Assembly (NCBI GenBank): GCA_945866285.1
Contig: CAMBHC010000040.1
Coordinates: 1-12,940 of the forward strand
Origin: Candidatus Sulfopaludibacter sp. SbA3
GTDB lineage: Bacteria > Acidobacteriota > Vicinamibacteria > Vicinamibacterales > UBA2999
DNA: 12,940 nucleotides
Reading direction: 5' to 3'
Below are positions 1 through 8,770 of the stretch, piece by piece. The notes under the pieces are model-generated. The model was not told the DNA's origin. It did not search any database and was given only the letters and a program-made list of their open reading frames with translations. Position 1 is the stretch's first letter. Every line of letters begins with the position of its first letter. Both the position numbers and the translations under genes were made by a program.

Positions 1-438
1 GCCAATCGCCTTCAGCACGGCGACCACCGACTTGGTCTTGACCTCAGACGCCGTGAGGGCGTCGACGAGAATCAGCGTGCCGTCCTGCAATTTCTGCATC
101 AGCGCCGCGCGCAGCGCACCCTTCTCGACCTTCTTGGGGATCGAGTATTCGTAGCTGCGCGGCTGGGGGCCGAACACGGTGCCGCCACCCCGCCACAGCG
201 GGTTGCGGATTTCTCCGACGCGGGCACGGCCGGTGCCTTTCTGGCGCCAGGGCTTCTTGCCGCTACCGCTCACCATGGAGCGGGTCTTGGTGGCGTGCGT
301 GCCGCGGCGCTCTGCCGCGTTCAGCCGCACCACGGATTCGTGGATGAGGTCGGTCTTGACGCGTCCACCAAACACCTCGTCGTTGAGGGTGACAGAGCCG
401 ACCTTCTTGTTTTCAGCGTTCACGACATCGATCGTCAT
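1..438 (-). CDS. rplD: 50S ribosomal protein L4, N-terminal part (cut by left window edge)
   Basis: The reading frame runs from an ATG at 438 to base 1 with no stop, giving 146 residues of a protein that is usually about 205-210 long, so the C-terminal third lies outside the window. L4 binds 23S rRNA, and its extended loop lines the peptide exit tunnel. That loop is visible at about residues 60-91 (GKKPWRQKGTGRARVGEIR, then WRGGG and FGP), which is the most conserved stretch of bacterial L4. The start lies 6 bases after the rplC stop; the sequence TAGGACGCCATG places the rplC stop codon inside the likely ribosome binding site (AGGA). It is the last visible gene of the fused str/S10 operon; rplW would be expected next to the left. 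Confidence 0.96.
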   Translation of the reverse strand, partial: MTIDVVNAENKKVGSVTLNDEVFGGRVKTDLIHESVVRLNAAERRGTHATKTRSMVSGSGKKPWRQKGTGRARVGEIRNPLWRGGGTVFGPQPRSYEYSIPKKVEKGALRAALMQKLQDGTLILVDALTASEVKTKSVVAVLKAIG

Positions 439-444
439 GGCGTC

Positions 445-1131
445 CTATTTCTTGCCCTTCTTGGGCTTTTCCTGCAGCTGCGGACGCGGCTCGGGCTTCG
501 CGGCCACGGCCTTGCGAATCACCACGTAGCCGCCGTTCGCGCCGGGAATCGCACCCTTCACGAGCAACAGGTTGTTCTCCGAATCAATCTTCAACACCTT
601 GAGGTTGCGGACGGTGATGCGATCCACACCCATGTGCCCGTGCGCGCGCATGCCGGGCATGACGCGGGAGGGATACGACGAGGCACCGATCGAACCGGGC
701 GCACGGTGAAACATCGAGCCGTGACCGCCGGGGCCGCCCTTGAAGTGGTGACGCTTCACCACGCCCTGGAAGCCATGGCCCTTGCTGGTGCCAATCACGT
801 CGACCCGTTCGCCCTGGTTGAAGATCGACACCAGCACCTGGTCACCGGGCTTCGGCGCATCCGCGCCCTTGGCGATCTTGACCTCGCGCTGCACGCGGGT
901 CGGCGGCACGTTGGCCTTCTTGTGCTGGCCGGTCAGCGCCTTGTTGGCGTTGCGGATGGGATTGCTCTCCACCAGCCCGATCTGCACGGCGTCGTAGCCA
1001 TCCGTCTGGCTGTTCTTGCTCTGCACCACGATGCAGGGCCCGGCCTGGATGACCGTGGCGGGTTCGAGCGTGCCGTCCTCGAGGAACAGCTGCGTCATCC
1101 CGACTTTCTTTCCGATGATTCCGGTGACCAT
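445..1131 (-). CDS. rplC: 50S ribosomal protein L3
   Basis: This 228-residue protein begins MVTGIIGKKVGMTQLF, the typical start of bacterial L3. L3 is an early-assembling 23S rRNA-binding protein whose long central loop reaches toward the peptidyl transferase centre. The loop is seen at about residues 115-165, with GTSKGHGFQG, the glycine/histidine-rich GGPGGHGS, and the conserved RAPGSIG and MPGMRAHGHMG segments. The length is slightly above the usual 205-215 because of a lysine- and proline-rich tail (KPEPRPQLQEKPKKGKK). The ATG at 1131 is 6 bases after the rpsJ stop and is preceded by TAGGACGCG, in which the upstream stop overlaps an AGGA ribosome binding site. It is co-transcribed with rpsJ and rplD. 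Confidence 0.98.
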   Translation of the reverse strand: MVTGIIGKKVGMTQLFLEDGTLEPATVIQAGPCIVVQSKNSQTDGYDAVQIGLVESNPIRNANKALTGQHKKANVPPTRVQREVKIAKGADAPKPGDQVLVSIFNQGERVDVIGTSKGHGFQGVVKRHHFKGGPGGHGSMFHRAPGSIGASSYPSRVMPGMRAHGHMGVDRITVRNLKVLKIDSENNLLLVKGAIPGANGGYVVIRKAVAAKPEPRPQLQEKPKKGKK

Positions 1132-1137
1132 CGCGTC

Positions 1138-1467
<330 letters not shown>

Positions 1468-1531
1468 ATTTAGCTCTCAGCTTCTGCGTCTTAAATCGGC
1501 GTCGTCAATCTGCGGCTGCCTAATCGGCGGC

Positions 1532-3640
<2,109 letters not shown>

Positions 3641-3684
3641 GATTAGGTCAGATTTTCCGGTTCAACAATTTCAACTGTGACGCG

Positions 3685-4158
3685 CTACCAGCGGTAGTGC
3701 GCGAACGCCTTGTTCGCTTCCGCCATGCGGTGCGTGTCTTCGCGCTTCTTGACGGCGCCGCCGCGCAGGTTGGCGGCATCGAGCAACTCGTTGGCGAGCT
3801 TTTCCTGCATCGTCTTGCCGTCGCCGCGCGAGCGGGCAAAGCCCACCAGCCAGCGGATGCTCAACGAGAGCCGGCGATTGGGGTTGACCTCAATCGGCAC
3901 CTGGTAGTTCGAGCCACCAACGCGGCGTGACTTCACTTCGAGCGACGGCTTGACGTTGTCGACGGCCTTCTTGAAGATCTTGAGCGGATCGTCGCCCGAC
4001 CGTTCCTTGATCAGGTCGAAGCTCTGATAGAGGATGCGCTCGGCGGTCGAACGCTTGCCCTCGCTCATGATCGTGTTGATGAACTTGGTGACCAGCGGGC
4101 TCCCATAGAGGGCGTCCGGCAACAGTTCACGTTTCGCGATTACTCGTCTGCGCGGCAT
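3685..4158 (-). CDS. rpsG: 30S ribosomal protein S7
   Basis: This 157-residue protein begins MPRRRVIAKRELLPD and carries the S7 signatures SEGKRSTAERILYQ, the VEVKSRRVGGSNYQVP region and RWLVGFARSR. S7 nucleates assembly of the 30S head and contacts mRNA and tRNA near the E site. In E. coli it is also the translational repressor of the str operon and binds a structured rpsL-rpsG spacer. Here that spacer is only 9 bases, so the E. coli-type site cannot exist. The ATG at 4158 is preceded by AAGAGAG, which overlaps the rpsL stop and is a plausible ribosome binding site. The length is typical (about 156). Confidence 0.98.
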   Translation of the reverse strand: MPRRRVIAKRELLPDALYGSPLVTKFINTIMSEGKRSTAERILYQSFDLIKERSGDDPLKIFKKAVDNVKPSLEVKSRRVGGSNYQVPIEVNPNRRLSLSIRWLVGFARSRGDGKTMQEKLANELLDAANLRGGAVKKREDTHRMAEANKAFAHYRW

Positions 4159-4167
4159 AAAACTCTC

Positions 4168-4542
4168 TTAGGACTTCGGGCGCTTGGCGCCGTACTTCGA
4201 ACGACCCTGCTTACGGCCCTGCACGCCAACGGCGTCGAGAGTGCCGCGCACCACGTGATAGCGAACACCCGGCAGGTCTTTCACACGGCCGCCGCGGATC
4301 AGCACCAGCGAGTGCTCCTGCAGGTTGTGGCCGACACCCGGTATGTAGGTGGTGACTTCAATCTTGTTGGTCAGGCGAACACGCGCCACCTTCCGAAGCG
4401 CCGAGTTCGGCTTCTTCGGGGTTTGAGTGAAGACGCGCACACAGACGCCACGCTTCTGCGGACTGTTCTGCAGCGCCGGGCTCTTCGTCTTCCACTCGAC
4501 CTTCTCGCGTCCCTTGCGGACCAGCTGACTAATCGTCGGCAC
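4168..4542 (-). CDS. rpsL: 30S ribosomal protein S12 (GTG start)
   Basis: S12 takes part in decoding at the A site. From a GTG at 4542 the protein is 124 residues, the normal S12 length, beginning (M)PTISQLVRKGRE. The frame stays open upstream to an ATG at 4656, but those 38 extra residues (cysteine-rich, unlike S12) are not conserved in the family. A GGAG ribosome binding site at 4548-4551 lies five bases before the GTG, which fixes the start. The two loops tied to streptomycin action are wild type: TPKKPNSA with K43, and GRVKDLPGVRYH with K88 and D89, the latter being the usual methylthiolation site. Nothing here suggests streptomycin resistance. It is the first gene of the operon. Confidence 0.97.
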   Translation of the reverse strand: MPTISQLVRKGREKVEWKTKSPALQNSPQKRGVCVRVFTQTPKKPNSALRKVARVRLTNKIEVTTYIPGVGHNLQEHSLVLIRGGRVKDLPGVRYHVVRGTLDAVGVQGRKQGRSKYGAKRPKS

Positions 4543-4838
4543 GAGCACTCCACAGCACCGCAGGCGGACGTCTCCGCGCGGCGCAACTAGCGATAAAACT
4601 GCCCACTGCCCCCGAAAACCGGCGACTGTGGTGCCCGAGGCCTGAAAGCAGCTCACGAGGAGACTGGCTTGGCACCCCGAACGGAAAAACCCTACTTCAT
4701 GGTGTTTTCGGCATCGGCGGACGCTTTCACGAGGCTTGTCGCAAGCCAGGCCCGTTGCTTTGCCCCTCGAAAGGGGTTCCGCGCAGGTGCGTCACGATGC
4801 GGTCGAGACTAGATAGGGTGTCCTAGTCTCACGAGAAC
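4543..4838 (-). promoter_or_regulatory. Long structured 5' leader of the str operon
   Basis: This stretch of about 300 bases between the predicted transcription start and rpsL holds no convincing gene. Read on the minus strand it can form four simple hairpins: 8 bp at 4805-4812/4823-4830 (GAGACTAG/CTAGTCTC), 5 bp at 4763-4767/4772-4776 (CCCCT, loop UUCG, AGGGG), 6 bp at 4733-4738/4742-4747 (GGCTTG/CAAGCC) and 5 bp at 4564-4568/4573-4577, just before the rpsL ribosome binding site. No T-run follows any of them, so none is a plain intrinsic terminator. A leader this long suggests regulation by a ribosomal protein or another RNA-level control, but that is inference; no known riboswitch was recognised. 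Confidence 0.5.
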
Positions 4839-4844
4839 CTGCTG

Positions 4845-4874
4845 AATATAGCACAACGCTAAGAAAACACGCAA
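4845..4874 (-). promoter_or_regulatory. Sigma70-like promoter of the str operon
   Basis: On the minus strand a -35 box TTGCGT (4869-4874) and a -10 box TATATT (4845-4850) are separated by 18 bases. Both match the consensus well, and the region is AT-richer than its surroundings. It is the best promoter candidate upstream of rpsL and would start transcription near 4838. Confidence 0.6.
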
Positions 4875-4933
4875 GCGCGCGAACTCTGCCCCGTTGTTTC
4901 TTTGCCACGGGCCGCCGGCTGGGCGGTCCACCC

Positions 4934-4939
4934 TATAAT
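4934..4939 (+). promoter_or_regulatory. Perfect -10 box (TATAAT) next to the cytochrome c start
   Basis: A consensus TATAAT ends 5 bases before the first ATG (4945) of the small cytochrome gene. No good -35 box is found 16-18 bases upstream; TTGCCA at 4902-4907 is too far. If used, transcription would begin at or just past the ATG, giving a leaderless mRNA, or a short leader if the ATG at 4972 is the true start. Confidence 0.5.
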
Positions 4940-4944
4940 GCGAC

Positions 4945-5346
4945 ATGCACACACGGGCAGGATTTTTCGCGATGGCACTGCTTCTCGGGGGCAGTTTCTC
5001 CTTCGTTGCTGTTTCGGCGCAAGCCCCCACCCCGACCGTGGTCGACAGTCCAGCGGTCAAGGTCCTCACCGGCCTCCTCGCTCCTGAGTTCCAGGAGGAG
5101 ATGAATCACATGGTCCAGGCGCTCGGCGTGTCCTGTGGCACGTGCCACACCCGCGGCAACTTCGCGAGTGACGACAACCCCAAGAAGATCACGGCCCGGC
5201 GAATGCTCGAGATGACCAAGGCCATCAACAACCAGTTCTTCCCCGACCACAAGCCAAAGCCGGGGGAATCGGTGCTCGGTCGCGTCACCTGCTACACCTG
5301 CCACCAGGGCCAGGCGACGCCGAAGCTGCCGCCTGGTGGGGACTGA
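4945..5346 (+). CDS. Secreted di-heme cytochrome c, related to photosynthetic reaction-centre cytochrome c subunit
   Basis: This 133-residue protein has an N-terminal signal peptide (R4, then a hydrophobic core MALLLGGSFSF, with likely cleavage after VSAQA) and two c-type heme sites, CGTCH (64-68) and CYTCH (116-120). Each site follows a helix rich in methionine (M53/M56 and M87/M90), which fits the Met-ligand-then-CxxCH layout of reaction-centre cytochrome c subunits. The segment FASDD then TARRMLEM matches small proteins of this type, which are common in Acidobacteriota that are not phototrophic. It is expected to carry electrons in the periplasm. The start is uncertain: 4945 gives a charged signal peptide but no ribosome binding site, while the ATG at 4972 has AGGA at 4959-4962 but loses the arginine. 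Its stop lies 2 bases from the convergent cytochrome b gene, a possible redox partner. Confidence 0.88.
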   Translation: MHTRAGFFAMALLLGGSFSFVAVSAQAPTPTVVDSPAVKVLTGLLAPEFQEEMNHMVQALGVSCGTCHTRGNFASDDNPKKITARRMLEMTKAINNQFFPDHKPKPGESVLGRVTCYTCHQGQATPKLPPGGD

Positions 5347-5348
5347 CC

Positions 5349-6953
5349 TTACTTTCTTGAAGCGAGATAGCTCGCCAGCGCGTCTATCTGTTCCGGCGTC
5401 AACCGGTCCCTGAACGCCGGCATCTCGGTCTCGCCGTACATCTCCGGCGCGTCTTCGATCACCGCCTTGATCCCGGCAGCATCGCGGCGGACTCCGACGT
5501 GAGTGAGGTCCGGCCCCAGCGTGCCGCCCTCCCCCGAAATCCGGTGGCAGACAACGCAGCTCTCGGCGTAGGTGAGCGCGGCGAGCCGCTGGCTGGGTTC
5601 GACCTGCGGTGCCCGGTGGCCCGCCTGTTCCCGCCGCAGATAGGCGACCACGGCCTGCGCTTTGAAACGGGACATCACTGGCGCCGGTGCGGGGTCGCCG
5701 GCCGACCGCACACCGGGAGCAATGGCCACCGGGTCGGCCATGTGCGCCAGGAGCCATTCCTCATCTTTCGTGAGTCGCGTGATCTCGAGTGGCGCGGCCG
5801 GGCCGCCCGATTCATGACACGCCGCACAGGTATTGCCGTCCGCGGTCGCGATCGCGTGTCCGGCAATCGGCAGCAGGCCCCAGTCGTTAGGGTCCTTACC
5901 CGCCGGCAGGTCGGCGACGCCGAGTCCCGTCAGGACGGCCACGCCAATCCCAATCGCCGCCAGCGCCGCAGTCAGCATTCGTCGCGGCGACCGCAACGGA
6001 TGACGCCCCTCTCCGCGGTCAATGAACGGCAGCAGGAGCAAGAATCCAACCACCATACCCGGTATCACCATGGTGGCCACCGGTTCGAGCGGGCCGGGGA
6101 AATACTTGAGCATTTGGAACAGTGACAGGAAATACCACTCGGGACGCGGGATGTAACTCGCGTCAGCCGGGTTGGCGATTTCGTCGAGGGGCGCGACCAC
6201 GAGCGCGGCCACCGCGATCAGCGATGCGAAGACCGCCGCCATCATCACCGTGTCTTTGGCCACATGCCGCGGAAAGAATGCCACGCCGGCCCCGGGCGCC
6301 GGCGCCACCGGACCGGAGATCCCGTGCTTTCGCATCAGGGCGATGTGCGCGACGATCAGCACCGTCAACGTCGCCGGCAGCAGGAACACGTGCGCGGAGA
6401 ACCATCGTCCCAGTGTCAGCGCTCCCAAATCCGGTCCGCCGCGCATGACGCTCGCGAGGAACTCGCCGGCCAGCGGCGAGCTGCGCGCGATGTTGATCGT
6501 TACCGTCGTCGCCCAGTAGCCTTTCTGGTCCCAGGGCAGCAGGTAGCCGGTCAGTGCGAAGGCGAGGATGACGAGCAGCATCAGGACTCCGCTCAGCCAG
6601 GTCACCTCGCGTGGCGCCTTGTAGGAGCCCAGCAGGAACACGCGCAGCAGGTGTATCACGGCTGCGACGACCAGAAAGCTCGCGCCCCAATAATGCAGGC
6701 CGCGCACCAGCCAGCCAATCGGGAGGTCCTGCATGATGAATCGCACGCTGTCGTACGCCAGCGAAGGGGCCGGCACGTAGTACATGGCGAGTCCGAGGCC
6801 GGTCACGAACTGGCACCCCACCAACATGGTGACCACGCTGCCGGTCGTGAAGGTCCAGCCGGTTCCCGGCGGCAGTTCTTCGTCAAGCGCCAGCTTAACC
6901 AAGGACCGATACCCAGTACGCGAATCCAGCCAGGCGAGCAGTCTGCCGACCAC
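5349..6953 (-). CDS. Fused cytochrome b6 / subunit IV / di-heme cytochrome c of a quinol:cytochrome c oxidoreductase
   Basis: This protein of about 534 residues is the membrane core of a bc-type complex that oxidises quinol. Numbering from an upstream in-frame ATG at 6986 (545 residues), the b-heme histidines are H98 and H112 (13 residues between) and H199 and H214 (14 between, as in b6f-type proteins). GYLLPWDQ (147-154) and PEWYF (282-286) mark the quinol-oxidation site. About seven membrane helices end near residue 357. Two c-type heme sites follow, CAACH (387-391) and CVVCH (477-481), so a fused di-heme domain probably replaces cytochrome c1 or f. The preferred start is the GTG at 6953, one base after the Rieske stop and preceded by AGGTG; the 11 residues added by the ATG (SWCRC) look non-native. 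It is the second gene of a two-gene operon. Confidence 0.9.
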   Translation of the reverse strand: MVGRLLAWLDSRTGYRSLVKLALDEELPPGTGWTFTTGSVVTMLVGCQFVTGLGLAMYYVPAPSLAYDSVRFIMQDLPIGWLVRGLHYWGASFLVVAAVIHLLRVFLLGSYKAPREVTWLSGVLMLLVILAFALTGYLLPWDQKGYWATTVTINIARSSPLAGEFLASVMRGGPDLGALTLGRWFSAHVFLLPATLTVLIVAHIALMRKHGISGPVAPAPGAGVAFFPRHVAKDTVMMAAVFASLIAVAALVVAPLDEIANPADASYIPRPEWYFLSLFQMLKYFPGPLEPVATMVIPGMVVGFLLLLPFIDRGEGRHPLRSPRRMLTAALAAIGIGVAVLTGLGVADLPAGKDPNDWGLLPIAGHAIATADGNTCAACHESGGPAAPLEITRLTKDEEWLLAHMADPVAIAPGVRSAGDPAPAPVMSRFKAQAVVAYLRREQAGHRAPQVEPSQRLAALTYAESCVVCHRISGEGGTLGPDLTHVGVRRDAAGIKAVIEDAPEMYGETEMPAFRDRLTPEQIDALASYLASRK

Positions 6954-6954
6954 G

Positions 6955-7437
6955 CTACACCTGCACCATGATCTGGTCGTTCTCAATGCGGGTCGCCATC
7001 GCGGCCAGCGGCGCTGGCGGCGGCCCGCTAATCACGCGGCCCGCGCTGTCGTAGACACCGCCATGACACGGACATTCGATCTGCATCGACTCGGCATTGA
7101 ACTTCGTCCGGCAGCCCAGGTGCGTGCAGGTCGAGTCGAGAGCACGAACGCGGTCGCCGGATCTCACGAGATACACCACCCGCCGCTCCACCACTTCGCT
7201 GGCGCCATCGGGTCGGGCGATGCGAAGGGTCACCGGCATGGGCACGTCCTCGGCCAGTTGCGTCACGTCACCGGCGTGAAGCCACTGCGACTCACGTCGC
7301 CCTAAACTCGGCGCCACGACCGCGCCACCGACAATGAAGGCAAGCGTCGCGCCGATCGCGGCGTGCGTGGCCTGGATGACGCGAACGAGAAACCCACGGC
7401 GGTTAGAAGAATTGACTGGCGACATTTGCTGGGACAC
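6955..7437 (-). CDS. Rieske [2Fe-2S] protein of a bc-type complex
   Basis: This 160-residue iron-sulfur subunit passes electrons from quinol to the c-type hemes. A twin-arginine motif (NRRGFLVR, residues 12-19) and a hydrophobic anchor (about 24-43) indicate Tat export with a retained N-terminal helix. The cluster ligands are in CTHLGC (104-109) and CPCHGG (122-127). The serine that usually follows CPCHG is a glycine here, while the tyrosine two residues later (Y129) is kept; the proline loop reads SGPPPAP. The GTG at 7437 is chosen because AAGGAG (7445-7450) lies 7 bases before it. An ATG at 7425 and an in-frame ATG at 7533 are alternatives without a site that good. The gene is directly followed by cytochrome b and is divergent from the TPR gene. 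Confidence 0.92.
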   Translation of the reverse strand: MSQQMSPVNSSNRRGFLVRVIQATHAAIGATLAFIVGGAVVAPSLGRRESQWLHAGDVTQLAEDVPMPVTLRIARPDGASEVVERRVVYLVRSGDRVRALDSTCTHLGCRTKFNAESMQIECPCHGGVYDSAGRVISGPPPAPLAAMATRIENDQIMVQV

Positions 7438-7509
7438 GGAGAGGCTCCTTGGTAAACAAGAGCGCAGCCTCGCTGGCGCGGGCAGGGTAACGCTCGATAC
7501 CCGATGAAA

Positions 7510-7515
7510 ATTATA
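7510..7515 (-). promoter_or_regulatory. -10 box for the Rieske/cytochrome b operon
   Basis: On the minus strand a perfect TATAAT lies about 70 bases upstream of the Rieske GTG start. The -35 region 17 bases further up (GACGTG) is weak. It is the clearest promoter element in the divergent spacer. Confidence 0.45.
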
Positions 7516-7590
7516 CCTACCGGTGACCGGCACACGTCATCGCTTGTCTTCAGGCTCGTGGGACCGTGTCTTCCCGCGTCCGGGTCGTGT

Positions 7591-7596
7591 GACAAT
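7591..7596 (+). promoter_or_regulatory. Possible extended -10 box for the TPR-kinase operon
   Basis: TGTGACAAT (7588-7596) resembles an extended -10 element (TG-n-hexamer, with hexamer GACAAT matching 4 of 6). It ends 6 bases before the GTG at 7603, which has no ribosome binding site. It is weak alone, but the spacing repeats that of two other genes in the window. Confidence 0.25.
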
Positions 7597-7602
7597 TGGC
7601 GC

Positions 7603-8766
7603 GTGCCCCCGCCAGCCATTGCGACAGCCGACTCCCCCATCGCGGCGGCGCAGTGGATCGAGGAGTGGCTGGACGAACATCAAGGCGGTCGCGTGATCGC
7701 GGCGCCGACGCCCGCGGAATGGCCGTTCCGCTATCCTCTCGCGCCGGACATTCCGGACGGTCCGCTCGTCCTGCGCGCTGACGCGTTCGACGAAGCGTTT
7801 GCCAATCACCAGACCAGCGGCACGCAGCTCGTGACGACACAGCGCGCCTACCTCGAGGCTGAGTGGGCGGCCGCGCTGGCGAGGCACGCGGCGGGTGCGT
7901 GGCTCCTCCTGGTGAGCACGCCGGCACCCCAGCACCACGGCACCACGGCCCTTCTCCCCCGGGCGCTTCGCGTCACCGATGCTGCCGAGCGCCTCTCGCT
8001 GTGCGTCATGGCACTCGCTGCCGGTCGCACGCCGGCCGCCCTGGTCGCCACCGCCAGCGTCTGTATGGAAGTAAATGACCTCGAGGCGGCGGCGCGCGAT
8101 CTCGATGAGGCCGTCGGGCTGGCGCCGCAGTGGGCTGCCGCCCGCTACGAGCGCGGCAAGCTCTGGCTGCGCCGCGACGACATGCCCAGAGCCGCCCAAG
8201 ACTTCCAGGCGGCCGCCGACCGCCTGCCGGGCTTCGCGCCGGCGTGGTCCAACCTCGGCGCCACCTTGGGCGAGCTGGATCGCCCGGCCGACGCACTCGC
8301 CGCGTTCGAGCGGGCCCTGGCGCTGGATCCCCTGAGTCCGCAGGCCTTGAACAACGTCGGCGTCGTCCGGCGCGAACTGGGCCGGCTGACGGATTCCGAG
8401 AAGGCGTTCCGGCAAGTCATCGAACTCACGCCACGTCTGGCCTTTGGCCATTACAATCTCGGGCACACACTGTTTTTGCAGGGCCGGTTTCAAGCCGCAC
8501 TCTCGGCCTATGCTGAAGGACAGGCACTGGACCTGGAGAAGAACCCGGTGCAGGCCTCGCGGCTGGCACTCTGCAAGGTGGCGACGGGCGACACCGAGGG
8601 GGCCTTGCGCGAACTGCAGCGCGCCACCAACGGGTTGCCGCCAGACTATCGGCGGCAATTGTTGTCGGACACGAGTGCGATCTTGTGGGCACTCGTGACG
8701 CAGCAGCCAGGGCTGACCGGATGGCAACCGGTGCACGCCTGGATGACGGCCGAGCTGAAGGGGTGA
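7603..8766 (+). CDS. TPR-repeat protein encoded upstream of a two-component system
   Basis: From a GTG at 7603 the protein has 387 residues. The C-terminal half holds about six tetratricopeptide units (roughly residues 145-177, 178-211, 212-245, 246-279, 280-313 and 315-348), with typical pairs such as WSNLGATLGELDRPADALAAFERALALDP. TPRs bind other proteins. Residues 1-140 are not recognised; the hydrophobic LLLVSTP and the GPLVLRADAF segment have the look of a degenerate alpha/beta domain. No signal peptide is present, so it is probably cytoplasmic. The frame is open back to an ATG at 7504, but those 33 codons have poorer GC at third positions and rarer codons, so the GTG is preferred. The stop is 4 bases before the kinase start, which suggests co-expression and a role with it. 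Confidence 0.8.
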   Translation: MPPPAIATADSPIAAAQWIEEWLDEHQGGRVIAAPTPAEWPFRYPLAPDIPDGPLVLRADAFDEAFANHQTSGTQLVTTQRAYLEAEWAAALARHAAGAWLLLVSTPAPQHHGTTALLPRALRVTDAAERLSLCVMALAAGRTPAALVATASVCMEVNDLEAAARDLDEAVGLAPQWAAARYERGKLWLRRDDMPRAAQDFQAAADRLPGFAPAWSNLGATLGELDRPADALAAFERALALDPLSPQALNNVGVVRRELGRLTDSEKAFRQVIELTPRLAFGHYNLGHTLFLQGRFQAALSAYAEGQALDLEKNPVQASRLALCKVATGDTEGALRELQRATNGLPPDYRRQLLSDTSAILWALVTQQPGLTGWQPVHAWMTAELKG

Positions 8767-8770
8767 CGAG

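Noticed and set aside
1468..1531. A separate promoter for rpsJ in the fusA-rpsJ gap
   Set aside because: A TTGACG sequence exists on the minus strand, but no -10 box lies at 16-18 bases from it.
4543..4656. N-terminal extension of rpsL to an upstream ATG
   Set aside because: The extra 38 residues are not like S12, while the GTG at 4542 gives the standard 124 residues and has a GGAG site five bases upstream.
4681..4720. Tiny leader frames (MPKTP and MK) in the rpsL leader
   Set aside because: They have no ribosome binding site and no attenuator-like codon run or terminator, so they are expected by chance.
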